A stretch of DNA of 64,000 bases from CAZMXP01 sp964570285 (GTDB taxonomy: Bacteria; Planctomycetota; PLA2), in NCBI GenBank assembly GCA_964570285.1, contig CAZMXP010000003.1:62001-126000 (forward strand), given 5' to 3'. Position numbers and translations under genes: made by a program. The notes below the pieces were generated by a model. That model did no database searches, was not told the origin of the DNA, and saw only the letters and a list, made by a program, of their open reading frames with translations. Shown in pieces: positions 8,065 through 16,583 of the stretch. The stretch's first letter is position 1. Every line of letters starts with the position of its first letter.

Positions 8065-8692
8065 CGGCCGCGCCGATCACCGTCGCCATCAGGTTCACGA
8101 GGTCGTTGCCGCGGCGGCCCAGGCGGCGCTGCACCGTCGCGCCGAGGATGCTGTCGGCGAGGTTGCCGGCGACGGCGCCGAGAATGGGGGCCATGTAGGG
8201 CGCACCGGCGATGAGCGGGATGGGGAGGGCGGCGAGGAGCCCCGCGGCCGTGCCGAGCACGCTCATGCCTCCGTCGATTCCAGGGGGGGCGCGGGGGCCG
8301 AACAGCAGCATCCGGGCCGGCGCCTTGAACCGCTGCCCGACCTCGCCGGCCACGGTGTCGGAGAGCGCGGCCGCCAGCGCGCCGACGGCCCCCGCACCCC
8401 CCCAGTTCCAGCCGAAGGCAGCGGCGAGCGCGCAGGCGGCGGCCCCCCCCCCATTGCAGAAGGCCTGCAGCGCGCCGCGCCCGCGGCGGCTCCGGTCCGA
8501 GACGACCGTGCCGACGACGAGGAGCGTCGCGAGCATCAGCAGACCCGTCCAGCCGAGCCCCCACGTGATCGCGACGGCGAGAAGGCTCCCCATCGCGGCG
8601 CCGCCCGCGCTCATCGCGCGAAGAAGGTAGGCCGCGAGCGCGATCAGCGGTACCGCCGCCACCGGCCAGAGTCCGTCGAGGGGCGCGCTCAT
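8045..8692 (-). CDS. DUF92 family membrane protein (VTE6-like phytyl-phosphate kinase candidate)
   Basis: A 215-residue polytopic membrane protein matching the DUF92/TMEM19 family: GALAAALSDTVAGEVGQ, GIDGGMSVLGTAAGLLAA and GAVAGNLADSILGATVQRR are the characteristic segments. In plants and cyanobacteria the DUF92 protein VTE6 converts phytyl phosphate to phytyl diphosphate using a nucleotide. Its ATG overlaps the stop of the upstream phytol-kinase-like gene (ATGA), which is the expected partner. The substrate here may be another isoprenol, since no chlorophyll or tocopherol genes are visible. Family call is firm; the reaction is inferred from the pairing. Confidence 0.75.
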   Translation of the reverse strand: MSAPLDGLWPVAAVPLIALAAYLLRAMSAGGAAMGSLLAVAITWGLGWTGLLMLATLLVVGTVVSDRSRRGRGALQAFCNGGGAAACALAAAFGWNWGGAGAVGALAAALSDTVAGEVGQRFKAPARMLLFGPRAPPGIDGGMSVLGTAAGLLAALPIPLIAGAPYMAPILGAVAGNLADSILGATVQRRLGRRGNDLVNLMATVIGAAVTVAAS

Positions 8693-9243
8693 GCGCCGAG
8701 GGAGAGATGGAGCGCCACGGCGGCCGCCGCGGCGACGGGGAGGTTGTCGTCGAAGGGGAGCGGCAGGCCCTCCACGAAGGCGCCCGCGGCGGCGGCGCAG
8801 AGGCCCGGCACGAAGGGATGGGGCTCCCCGAGCAGCGCGAGGGTGCCGGTGCAACCGGCGGCGCCCGCGAGAAATCCCGCCGCGGTGCCGGAGAGCGTCT
8901 TGCGCGGGTTGCCGGGCCACGTGGGACCGCGCAGCGAGGTCCCCACCCACGCGGCGGCGGGGTCCGCGAGCGCGAGCACGATCCACGCGCCGGCGGCCAC
9001 CCGCGGCGGCGCGAGCAGGATCAACAGCAGGACGGCGAGCGGGTAGGTGACGATTCCCCCCAGGACCCCCTCGCCGCTGCGCCGGTAGCTCCGGTCGAGA
9101 CGGAGGCGCGGCGCGACGACCGCGTTGTAGAGCAGCGCGGCGAACGCGACGGAGGCCGCGCCGGCGCGCCCGAGCGGCTCCACGAGAAAGGCGCAGGCGC
9201 CGAACGCGACGTGGACGAGTCGGCGCACGCCCTCGCGGGACAT
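8689..9243 (-). CDS. Phytol/dolichol kinase family protein (VTE5-like)
   Basis: A 184-residue membrane protein with REGVRRLVHVAFG at the N-terminus and the signature LADPAAAWVGTSLRG, followed by NPRKTLSGTAAGFLAG and PFDDNLPVA. These are the conserved segments of the CTP-dependent polyprenol kinase group (SEC59, DGK1, VTE5). It would phosphorylate an isoprenoid alcohol at the membrane. ATG 9243 is chosen because family proteins begin near the REV/REG-RRKLVH-like segment; an in-frame ATG at 9292-9294 would add 17 residues. Neither start has a clear Shine-Dalgarno site. Translationally coupled to the DUF92 gene. Divergent from the membrane protein gene at 9321. Confidence 0.7.
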   Translation of the reverse strand: MSREGVRRLVHVAFGACAFLVEPLGRAGAASVAFAALLYNAVVAPRLRLDRSYRRSGEGVLGGIVTYPLAVLLLILLAPPRVAAGAWIVLALADPAAAWVGTSLRGPTWPGNPRKTLSGTAAGFLAGAAGCTGTLALLGEPHPFVPGLCAAAAGAFVEGLPLPFDDNLPVAAAAAVALHLSLGA

Positions 9244-9320
9244 GCGATTTGACAAGGGGGGAGGGCCGCTCAACAATCCTGCCTCACGGGTCATACTACG
9301 GTACTGGGAGATCGCCCCGG

Positions 9321-10532
9321 ATGAGCCAAGGAATGGATGCGCCCAAACCGGGATTCCGGCCGCCCCGGGTCCCCTTCGACCTGCGCTGCGTCTTTCTCGC
9401 GACGTGCGGCTTTCTCCTCGTCTCGCTCGCCGACATGCTGCTCTCGTCCTGGTGGGGCTGCGCGTCGCCGGTCGCGCAACTGATGGGGCTGCTGGCGGCG
9501 CAACTCGGGAGGCTCGCGTTCCTCGGCGAGGGGTTCCGGCTCGCCACCGCGCCGCTGTGGGGGATCGAGGCCTACGACCTCGCCTGGTGGCAGGCGCTCA
9601 CCGCGGGCCTGCTCTTCTTCGCGATCTGGGCCGTCTTCGGCGGGGCGCTGCTCCGCACCGCCGCCCTCCGGCTGACGCGCGACGAGCCGCTGTCGCTGGG
9701 GGAGGCGGTCCGATTCGGACTCGGGGCCGGCAGGGAGTTCCTGCTGGTGCCGGTGCTGGTGGGGCTGTTCGCGGGCTTCTTCGTGCTGATGAACCTGCTC
9801 GCCGGGCTGCTGATGAGCCTCTGGTTCGTCGGCTCGTCGCTGCTCTCGCTCCTGCTCTTCCCGCTCACGCTCATCTCCTCCCTGCTGATCCTGCTCGCGA
9901 TCGCGGGCGGGCTGGTCGGGCTCCCCCTGATGTGGGCGGGGGTCGCCACGGAACGCAACGGCGCGCTGGAGGCGGTCTCCCGCGCCTTCTCGTACATGTC
10001 GGCCCGGCCCTTCCGCTTCCTATTCGGCTACCTGCTGCTCTTCGTCTTCATGGGGGCGATCCTCCTTGTCGGCGACGCCTTCGAGCAGACCGCGAAGGCG
10101 ACGATCCAGGCGGGCATCGTGCGCGGGGATCTGGACGACATGGTGCAACGCTCGCCCCCCGCGGACGTGCTCGGGAATCCCGCGGCCCGCAACCACGAGC
10201 GGGTCCTGCGCGAGGCGAGGGGGATCGCCGCGCTGCAGAACATCCGCCACGCCCGCTGGTACGACGCGCTCGGCTTCCTCTGGATGTGGCTCTTCCTGAA
10301 CCTCTTCCTGCTCGGCTTCAAGGGGTACGCGCTCTACGCGCTCCTGGGCGGGACGCTCTCGGTCTACGTCGAGTTGCGGCTCGACGTCGACGGCACCGCC
10401 GAGGACCAGATCGGGGGCCTCCCCGAGGCGGAGGCGGCGGGCGGCGAGCCCAGCCCCCGCTGGGTCGGGGCTCCGGAGTCCGGGGACGCGGCAGCCGGGG
10501 CCGAGGCAAGCGACGCGCCCAAGACGCCCTAG
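9321..10532 (+). CDS. Polytopic membrane protein, function unknown
   Basis: A 403-residue protein with about six or seven hydrophobic segments (starting near residues 20, 90, 135, 165, 185, 235 and 320), a soluble loop around residues 255-305 and a polar, Ala/Glu-rich C-terminal tail. No catalytic motif is recognised. Start ATG 9321 lies about ten bases after GGGAG; ATG 9333 preceded by AAGGA is an alternative. It is followed nine bases later by the acetyltransferase gene, so the two are probably cotranscribed. It could be a membrane scaffold or transporter subunit, but nothing in the sequence decides this. Confidence 0.65.
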   Translation: MSQGMDAPKPGFRPPRVPFDLRCVFLATCGFLLVSLADMLLSSWWGCASPVAQLMGLLAAQLGRLAFLGEGFRLATAPLWGIEAYDLAWWQALTAGLLFFAIWAVFGGALLRTAALRLTRDEPLSLGEAVRFGLGAGREFLLVPVLVGLFAGFFVLMNLLAGLLMSLWFVGSSLLSLLLFPLTLISSLLILLAIAGGLVGLPLMWAGVATERNGALEAVSRAFSYMSARPFRFLFGYLLLFVFMGAILLVGDAFEQTAKATIQAGIVRGDLDDMVQRSPPADVLGNPAARNHERVLREARGIAALQNIRHARWYDALGFLWMWLFLNLFLLGFKGYALYALLGGTLSVYVELRLDVDGTAEDQIGGLPEAEAAGGEPSPRWVGAPESGDAAAGAEASDAPKTP

Positions 10533-10541
10533 GCGCGTGCG

Positions 10542-11825
10542 ATGGACCTGCAGAGGCTCACCCGGGCGCGCATCCGGCCCGCGCGGACCGGGGAGGATCT
10601 CGAGCGGGCGGCGGAGTTCCTCGGCACTCCGCGCGTGCACGCGATCGCGGAGACGCACCCCGAGGAGCGCGGCTGCGTGCGACTCTGCGAGGTGGACGGC
10701 GAGCTGCTGGCGGCCCTGCTCGTGGATCCCACGCCGCTGCGCATCCGGGGCGTCGAGGTGCGATGCGCGCGCCTCGTCGAGACCGCGGGCCAGGACGGCC
10801 GCCGGCTCTTCCGCGAGAGCGGCGAGGACGAGCTCTTCGGCTTCGTGCTCGAGGAGTTCCTCGGCTACCTGTGGGCGAGGCGCTTCCCGGTCGCGTTCGT
10901 GCACGGCGAGCTCGCGCTCTACCCCGCCCACGGGTTCGTGCCCTGCTTCTATCACCCGCGCGTGCACGTCCCGGTCGCCGCGGCGCTGCGGCTGCCCGCG
11001 ACCTACCGCGTGCGCCACTTCAAGAGCGAGGACGCGCCCGCGATCCTCGAGCTGCGCCGGCACCACCTGGAGAGCAAGCCGGTCGTCGTCGCGTCGGGGG
11101 TGCGCATGTTCCACCACTTCTGCGTCGAGGGGAAGGAGCGCGAGTTGCGCGGCTACTTCAGCCTCGAGGTGAACGCGGAGTCGGTCTGGCAGCCGCGCTT
11201 CTACGCGCCGGAAGTCGAGGCGCTCGACCGCGCGGCCGCCTGCACGCTGCTCGAACACTGCGCGCGGAAGGCGCAGGCCGCCGGGCTCGACGAGATGCAC
11301 TTCCCGCTCGCCGCGAGCCATCCGGTCGCCCGGCTCTGCCTCGAACTGGGGGGGCGGGCGATCCTGAGAGCCGCCTCCGCCGACCCGCTGCTCGACGAGG
11401 AGATGCTGCTGCTCGGAGACCCGATCGGCCTCGTGGAGGCGCTCGCGCCGGCGCTCGAACCGGGCCTGCACGCGCTCAGGGAGCCGGTCGCGATCCCCGT
11501 CCGCACGGGCAAGGCCGGCTGGTGGATCCGGCTCGCGCCGGGGAAGGTCAGCGTCGCCTCGATGGAAGGCGATCCGGACGAGAGCGCGCGCATCCCCGAC
11601 TGGGCCTTCACGCAACTGCTCGCCGGCTACCGCGGCGTGGACGAGCTTCCGGCCGAGATCGATCCGGCGCACGCGGCACTGCTCGCCGCGGTGTTCCCGA
11701 AGACGTGGCCCTATTCGATGTCGGACCCCGACCACTGGGAAGACGTAAAGCCTCCTCGCCCCTACAAGCCGCGGGGGGCGGAGGTCGCGCGCCGCGTGCG
11801 GCTCCCGTGGGCCTCCCTCGGGTAG
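10542..11825 (+). CDS. Eis-like GNAT N-acetyltransferase with two GNAT-like lobes and a C-terminal sterol-carrier-like domain
   Basis: A 427-residue protein. The first ~150 residues look like a GNAT domain (RIRPARTGEDLERAAEF, VRLCEVDGELLAALLV). Residues about 155-290 form a second GNAT-like lobe (YRVRHFKSEDAPAILELR). The tail from about residue 300 (IPVRTGKAGWWIRLAPGKVSVAS, WAFTQLLAGYRGVDEL) resembles the SCP2-like domain that ends Eis-family acetyltransferases. The three-part layout and length fit Eis, which acetylates amines such as aminoglycosides or protein lysines using acetyl-CoA. The substrate here is unknown. Downstream of, and probably cotranscribed with, the membrane protein at 9321. 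Confidence 0.65.
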   Translation: MDLQRLTRARIRPARTGEDLERAAEFLGTPRVHAIAETHPEERGCVRLCEVDGELLAALLVDPTPLRIRGVEVRCARLVETAGQDGRRLFRESGEDELFGFVLEEFLGYLWARRFPVAFVHGELALYPAHGFVPCFYHPRVHVPVAAALRLPATYRVRHFKSEDAPAILELRRHHLESKPVVVASGVRMFHHFCVEGKERELRGYFSLEVNAESVWQPRFYAPEVEALDRAAACTLLEHCARKAQAAGLDEMHFPLAASHPVARLCLELGGRAILRAASADPLLDEEMLLLGDPIGLVEALAPALEPGLHALREPVAIPVRTGKAGWWIRLAPGKVSVASMEGDPDESARIPDWAFTQLLAGYRGVDELPAEIDPAHAALLAAVFPKTWPYSMSDPDHWEDVKPPRPYKPRGAEVARRVRLPWASLG

Positions 11826-11880
11826 GGCCCCTGGCCCGCGCGGCGGGCGCCGGGCCCCCCCGCACCCCCCGGCCTTCCCC

Positions 11881-11886
11881 TACAAT
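11881..11886 (+). promoter_or_regulatory. -10 box (TACAAT) of a leaderless transcript
   Basis: TACAAT stands exactly six bases before the ATG at 11893, placing the expected transcription start on the start codon. No Shine-Dalgarno site is present. Confidence 0.6.
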
Positions 11887-11892
11887 GGACGG

Positions 11893-14121
11893 ATGCAACG
11901 GGTCGCGGCGCTCCTCCTGGTCGCTTCGTGCCTGCTCGCCCAGGGCATGCCGCCGCCGAGCCGCATCGACGGCTGGCGGGCGAGCCACAACCAGAAGCGG
12001 CTCAAGCTCGAGTTCGACAGCCTGCCGGACACGACGCCGATCAAGCTCCCCGACGGCAGCACCGAGCCGCGGCGGGCGCCGTGGCCCTTCGTGCTCTACG
12101 TCGTGCAGGAGGAGAGCAAGTCCAACGAGAAGCTGCAGCGCAACGTGCTCGAGGACGCGCGCTTCTCGCTCGCGGTCCACGCGGTCAAGCTGATCAAGAT
12201 CAAGCCGGCGAAGGCGATCGACCTCTCCTATCTCGCATCGGTGCAGGGCATCCGCGACCCCGCGCTCGTCGTCGTGGACCGCGACTTCAAGGTCGTCGGC
12301 GCCTTGACGAGCCACACGGAGTTCACCGCGAACAAGGTGCTCGACCTGCTCGTGAAGGCGGCCGACGCCGCCTACGAGGGCAAGCTCACGGCCTACATCG
12401 CCGACTACTTCAAGCTGATGCAGGACGCGGAGAAGCTCTGGGAGGAGGAGCAGAAGATCGAGGCCCTCGCGTCCAAGGCGGGCACGAAGGACCCCGCGAA
12501 GGCGAAGGAGATCGACAGGGAGGTCGCGGCGCGCGAGGCGGAACTCGAGAAGGCGATGGACGATCTCGCCGGGCGCGAGGCCGAGATCCGCGCGTCGCTC
12601 AAGCTCATCGGCGAGAAGGTCGAGGCGCTGCCGACGAGCGTCGGCTCCGGCAAGAGCAAGCGGAAGCTGACGCCGCAGGAGCTGGAGGCGCTCGCCGCCT
12701 TCCGCGACTTCGCGCGCGACGACAACCCGATCGTGCGCGCCGCGGCGGTCGAGGATCTCGGGGCCATCGACAGCGCCGTCATGGTCGAGGCGATCCTCGA
12801 GGCCGCCAACGACCTCGACCCCCGCGTGCTGGAGGCGGCGGGGCGGGCCCTCGGCCGCATGAAGTCGGACGAATCGCTCGCCGCGATGGACGCGGCGCTC
12901 GGCTCGGGCAACGCGAAGGCGAAGCAGGCCGCGCTCCTCGGCTTCGCCGCGGTCACGCGCTCCTATCCGCCCGCGATCCCGCGCATCCTCCCCTTCCTGC
13001 GGAGCGGCGACGAGGAGGCGCGCCGCGCCGCAATCCTCGCGGTGCAGGGGCAGCAGAGCGCCGAGGGCGCGAAGGCGCTGGTGCCGCTCCTCTCCGACAG
13101 CGTGCCCGCGCTGCGCGTGATCGCCGCGACCGCCCTCGGGAGCCTCCGGTCGCGCGACGGCGTCGCGGGCCTCTGCGAGGCGCTCGGCGCAAGCGACTGG
13201 TCGCTGCAGAAGGCCGCGGGCGAGGCGCTCGGGAAGATCCGCGCGAAGGAGTCGATCGAGCCGCTGCTCGACCGCTTCGAGAAGGAGGAGGGCCTCATGG
13301 TGGAGGTCCTCCAGAAGGCGCTCGTCGCGGTCACCGGGCAGGACTTCAGCTTCAACGCGGAGAACTGGCGCAAGTGGTGGACGAAGTTCGGCGCGGGCTT
13401 CGTCGTCCCGACCGACGAGGAGGTCGCCGCCGCGAAGGCGAAGGCGGAGAAGGCGCTCGAGGGGTATGCCACGCCCGACAAGCGCAAGTACCACAACATC
13501 GAGACGCTCTCGCGCAAGATGCTCTTCGTCATCGACATCAGCGGCAGCATGCGCGACAAGATCGTGCTGCCGCCGGATGCGACCGCCGAGCAGCAGGCGG
13601 AGTACCCCGACCGCATGAAGATGGAGATCGCGAAGAAGGCGACGATCGACTTCCTCGCGACGGTGGACGGCAACGTCTACTTCAACATCATCACCTTCGC
13701 GGGGAAGGTCGACATGTGGCGCGACAACCTCGTCTCGGGGTCGCAGCGCACGACCGCGATCAAGCATGTCGCGAAGCTCAAGGCGCTCGAGCCCTCCACG
13801 GGGGGAAGGAAGGGGGGCGGGGGGGGCGAAGAGCAGAAGACGAACACCTACGCGGCGCTGATGGCCGCCTTCGGGCAGGCGGAGGCCGCGGTGCCGGACT
13901 GGAAGGCGCGCACGAAGGTGGACACGATCTTCCTCGTGACCGACGGCCTGCCCACCACCGGCGAGATCGTCGAGGTGCCCAAGCTGATCCGCGAGATCAC
14001 CGAGATCAACAAGTCCCGCGGCATCGTGATCCACGTGATCACCTTCGACAAGATCGCCCACCAGCAGTTGACGCCGCTCGCCACCCAGAACGGCGGCCAG
14101 TGCGTGCTCCGCGGCTATTGA
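11893..14121 (+). CDS. Secreted HEAT-repeat / von Willebrand factor A protein
   Basis: A 742-residue protein: a signal peptide (about 1-19), a thioredoxin-like N-terminal region (residues about 60-160, with FVLYVVQEES and DPALVVVDRDFKVVG), a coiled-coil-like charged stretch (about 175-250), HEAT repeats (about 265-460, for example NPIVRAAAVEDLG and VPALRVIAATALG), and a C-terminal VWA domain from about 540. The metal-ion-dependent adhesion site is complete in outline: DISGSM starting at Asp548 and TDG with Asp684. VWA domains bind protein ligands through a divalent metal. The same HEAT-then-VWA architecture recurs at 38876-40465. Transcribed alone, apparently leaderless. Confidence 0.8.
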   Translation: MQRVAALLLVASCLLAQGMPPPSRIDGWRASHNQKRLKLEFDSLPDTTPIKLPDGSTEPRRAPWPFVLYVVQEESKSNEKLQRNVLEDARFSLAVHAVKLIKIKPAKAIDLSYLASVQGIRDPALVVVDRDFKVVGALTSHTEFTANKVLDLLVKAADAAYEGKLTAYIADYFKLMQDAEKLWEEEQKIEALASKAGTKDPAKAKEIDREVAAREAELEKAMDDLAGREAEIRASLKLIGEKVEALPTSVGSGKSKRKLTPQELEALAAFRDFARDDNPIVRAAAVEDLGAIDSAVMVEAILEAANDLDPRVLEAAGRALGRMKSDESLAAMDAALGSGNAKAKQAALLGFAAVTRSYPPAIPRILPFLRSGDEEARRAAILAVQGQQSAEGAKALVPLLSDSVPALRVIAATALGSLRSRDGVAGLCEALGASDWSLQKAAGEALGKIRAKESIEPLLDRFEKEEGLMVEVLQKALVAVTGQDFSFNAENWRKWWTKFGAGFVVPTDEEVAAAKAKAEKALEGYATPDKRKYHNIETLSRKMLFVIDISGSMRDKIVLPPDATAEQQAEYPDRMKMEIAKKATIDFLATVDGNVYFNIITFAGKVDMWRDNLVSGSQRTTAIKHVAKLKALEPSTGGRKGGGGGEEQKTNTYAALMAAFGQAEAAVPDWKARTKVDTIFLVTDGLPTTGEIVEVPKLIREITEINKSRGIVIHVITFDKIAHQQLTPLATQNGGQCVLRGY

Positions 14122-14212
14122 TCACCGACCCCCCTTGGGGCGTCGTAGTGTAGGCGCAAGTCCTTGCGGCGGACGGGGTTAGGACTGGGAGGGTGCGGCA
14201 GGACTGCCGCAA

Positions 14213-15385
14213 TCACTTCTTGGCGTAGGTGGCCAGCACCCAGTCCCGCCAGCGCACGTGCAGCACGCTCGGCGCCGCGCCGAACGCGAACTCGATGCAG
14301 GTCGCCGCGTCGGGCTTGTCCTTGATGTCGTTCTGCTTCAGGAACATCTTCGCGAAGCGGATCGGCTCGGTCTCGATCATGAACTGGACCATGCTCCAGC
14401 AGAGCCCCTGCTCGATGCCGGTGAGCTCGCCCGGCAGGAGCTTCTCGCACCACTGCTGGAAGGGCGTGTCCTTGCCGCGGCGGACGAGATTGTGCACCGA
14501 CGACTCCCAGTCCGACTTCTGGAACTCGGGCGGCTTCCGGCCCTCCGCCCAGCAGAAGGTGTTGAAGCGCGGGTTCTCGCGGCGCTCGTAGTAGTGGGCG
14601 ACGCCCTCCTCGAGCCACGCCCACGTCTCCCGGTAGTAGTTGCCATAACCGTCGGCGAGCAGGTGGGCCACGTTGTGGACCACGTGGTTCGAGAAGACGC
14701 GGTCGCCGGTGCCGTTGTTGGCCGCCACCTGGCTCTCGGAGGTCGTGAAGAGCATGAAGTTCGGCGCCTCCTTCTTGTGGTCCTGGACGCCCGCCTTGTC
14801 CATCGCCCGCCCGATGAACCGGTCGTTGAACGCGTGATGCTCCCCGTAGTCGTAGAAGAGGTAGACCTCGTAGGGCGCGTGCATGCCCAGCCAGGGGTCC
14901 TTGCAGTCGAGCAGCGCGGCGAAGTGGCTGTAGAGCCGCTCGAGGCGGATGTGGTAGAGGTGCGCGCGCTCGTGGGCGTCGAGGCTCGCCCCCTCGCGGC
15001 CGATCACGAGCTTCGGGAAGATCGTCTTCAACCGCTCGAGATCGGCGCGCACGTAGGTCCCGTCCTTGAGCTTGGCGGGGCACTTCTCGAGCGTCGAGAG
15101 CAGCTTGAAGTGGGGCGTCTCGATGACGATGTACCCCGGCTCGAGTTCGAGGATCTTCGCCAGGTCGCCGACCGGCTGCCGCATCATGCGGACGATCCGG
15201 TCGCCCGCCTCGGCCGGCAGGATCCCCTGCGCGACGCAGGTGGAGCAACTCCACGGCGTGAAGACGACCTCCAGCGGAGTCAAGGGGGCCCGGGGGTTCA
15301 TGACGTCCGGCCAGGGATCGTCCTTCGCCAGCGCCCGCACACACAGGCAGAGGAGGACTCCCAGACTCAGGGCTCGTACTCGCAT
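14213..15385 (-). CDS. Secreted gluzincin-like protein with degenerate zinc motif
   Basis: A 390-residue protein with a signal peptide (about 1-20) and several cysteines near the mature N-terminus (SCSTC). The core segment VVHNVAHLLADGYG followed 20-30 residues later by WLEEGVAHYYERR has the geometry of a peptidase-MA gluzincin (HExxH plus a downstream Glu helix), but the catalytic Glu is Asn (HNVAH). It may therefore bind metal or peptide without cleaving. Start ATG 15385 follows directly from the signal peptide; a GATAAT box lies nine bases upstream. A 6-bp hairpin (GCGGCA/TGCCGC) just after the stop may help end transcription. Confidence 0.65.
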   Translation of the reverse strand: MRVRALSLGVLLCLCVRALAKDDPWPDVMNPRAPLTPLEVVFTPWSCSTCVAQGILPAEAGDRIVRMMRQPVGDLAKILELEPGYIVIETPHFKLLSTLEKCPAKLKDGTYVRADLERLKTIFPKLVIGREGASLDAHERAHLYHIRLERLYSHFAALLDCKDPWLGMHAPYEVYLFYDYGEHHAFNDRFIGRAMDKAGVQDHKKEAPNFMLFTTSESQVAANNGTGDRVFSNHVVHNVAHLLADGYGNYYRETWAWLEEGVAHYYERRENPRFNTFCWAEGRKPPEFQKSDWESSVHNLVRRGKDTPFQQWCEKLLPGELTGIEQGLCWSMVQFMIETEPIRFAKMFLKQNDIKDKPDAATCIEFAFGAAPSVLHVRWRDWVLATYAKK

Positions 15386-15478
15386 ACCCCGGCGATTATC
15401 CCCGATCGGCGACGCTCCCGCCCCTAAATGAGAGCCCGGCCGACGCCCGTGGCTCCCGCGCACCCGTCGGCCGGAAGC

Positions 15479-16261
15479 TCAGACGAAGAGATCGCAGCGG
15501 ATCTTCTCGAAGGCGGCGCGGAGCTTCTCGATGACCTTGCCGTGGATCTGGCAGACCCTCGACTCGGTGAGGCTCAGCACCTTGGCGATCTCCTTCATCG
15601 AGAGCTGGTCGAAGTAGTAGAGGGAGACGACGATCTGCTCCTTCTCGTTCAGGCAGCGCTTCGCGAGTTCGCGCAGGTCGGACTTGTGGACGCTGTGCAG
15701 CGGGCTCTCGCTGCGGTCGTCCTTCACGAGATCCACCATCCGGTTCGTGCCGTCCTCGCTCCCCTCCGACGCCTCCTCGGAGAGGCTCAGCATCGCGACC
15801 GGCTTGCTGTCGCGCTCGATGCGCTGGTACTCCCGCACGTCGACCTTCAGCGCGGCGGCCATCTCGAAGATCGTCGCGTCGCGGCCCAGCCGGCTCTGGA
15901 GGCGCCCGCCGGTGCGGTCCACCGTGGTCGCCTTGTGGCGCACGAGGCGCGGCACCCAGTCCAGGGCGCGCAGCTCGTCGAGGATGGCGCCGCGGATTCG
16001 GTTGACGCAGTAGGTCTTGAAGAGCACGCCGCGCTCCAGATCGAACCGGTCGATCGCCTCGAGCAGGCCGAAGGTCCCCATGCTGATCAGGTCGTCGAGC
16101 TCGACGGAGGCCGGAAGCGTCATGTGCATGCGCTCCGCGACGTTGCGGACCAGCGGGAGGTAGGTCTCGATGAGGATGTTCTTGTAGATCTTGCGCCGCG
16201 TCTTCTTGTACTTCAGCCAGACGGGGCGCACCAACCGGTCGTCGATCTTCACGCTCGCCAT
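15479..16261 (-). CDS. RNA polymerase sigma factor, FliA/WhiG family
   Basis: A 260-residue group 3 sigma factor. Region 2 is clear (LVRNVAERMHMTLPASVELDDLISMGTFGLLEAIDRFD, with the core-binding and -10 recognition helices), followed by the FliA/WhiG signature RIRGAILDELRALDWVPR, region 3, and a region 4 helix-turn-helix (LNEKEQIVVSLYYFDQLSMKEIAKVLSLTESRVCQIH). It directs RNA polymerase to a specialised promoter set, in other bacteria flagellar or developmental genes. No flagellar gene is visible here. The start at 16261 is backed by GGGAGGAG about nine bases upstream. The long leader carries a cyclic-di-GMP riboswitch with terminator and antiterminator. Confidence 0.9.
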   Translation of the reverse strand: MASVKIDDRLVRPVWLKYKKTRRKIYKNILIETYLPLVRNVAERMHMTLPASVELDDLISMGTFGLLEAIDRFDLERGVLFKTYCVNRIRGAILDELRALDWVPRLVRHKATTVDRTGGRLQSRLGRDATIFEMAAALKVDVREYQRIERDSKPVAMLSLSEEASEGSEDGTNRMVDLVKDDRSESPLHSVHKSDLRELAKRCLNEKEQIVVSLYYFDQLSMKEIAKVLSLTESRVCQIHGKVIEKLRAAFEKIRCDLFV

Positions 16262-16356
16262 TTCGCCTTCTCCTCCCGTGGGACGGGCACTGTCAGGAAT
16301 CCCGGTCACGGACCGGGACGACAGCGGGAAGGGCGTGGCGCGCGCCACCAAAGAGA

Positions 16357-16392
16357 GCGCGCCCGGATGCCGTAAACGACGTCCGGGCGCGC
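16357..16392 (-). terminator. Riboswitch-controlled intrinsic terminator in the sigma factor leader
   Basis: On the minus strand GCGCGCCCGGA (16392-16382) pairs perfectly with TCCGGGCGCGC (16367-16357) across a 14-base loop. TCTCTTT follows at once. This is a Rho-independent terminator lying between the aptamer and the sigma factor start codon. Confidence 0.8.
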
Positions 16393-16411
16393 ACTTGCGC
16401 GGTTTCCGGAC
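16381..16411 (-). promoter_or_regulatory. Antiterminator hairpin, mutually exclusive with the terminator
   Basis: GTCCGG (16411-16406) pairs with CCGGAC (16386-16381), with an inner GCGC/GCGC pairing. The right arm overlaps the left arm of the terminator stem (16382-16392), so only one of the two hairpins can form. The ligand-dependent direction (on or off) cannot be told from sequence. Confidence 0.7.
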
Positions 16412-16419
16412 CCGTGTGG

Positions 16420-16505
16420 CAACTGGCTGCCATGCCGCGCCTGCGCGCGGGTTAGGCCCTGTAGCTTTGCGCCACCAGCTTTCGCCGGTTTTGCCCTTTC
16501 AGCCG
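16420..16505 (-). ncRNA. Cyclic-di-GMP-I (GEMM-I) riboswitch aptamer
   Basis: Read on the minus strand the RNA has the conserved GEMM-I elements in order: a closing helix P1 (CGGCUG at 16505-16500 with CAGUUG at 16425-16420, two G-U pairs), AAAGGGCAAAACC, hairpin P2 with a GAAA tetraloop (CCGGC-GAAA-GCUGG), CGCAAAGC, GGGCCUAAC as tetraloop receptor side, and CAUGGCAGCC leading into GUUGCC. The middle G of AGGGCAAA (position 20 of the Vc2 RNA, from memory) is kept, which favours c-di-GMP over the cGAMP-binding variant with A there. It lies upstream of the FliA/WhiG-type sigma gene. Confidence 0.85.
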
Positions 16506-16583
16506 AGTACCGACCGTACCGATCTCGATTGTCCGCGAACCTCGGTTCGCAAAGATCTTGAGTCTCCTTTTGAGACCTCCCGA

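Noticed and set aside
8441..8455. Poly-C and poly-G runs inside genes as phase-variable tracts
   Set aside because: They encode ordinary Gly or Pro residues and are common throughout this GC-rich sequence; no sign of switching.
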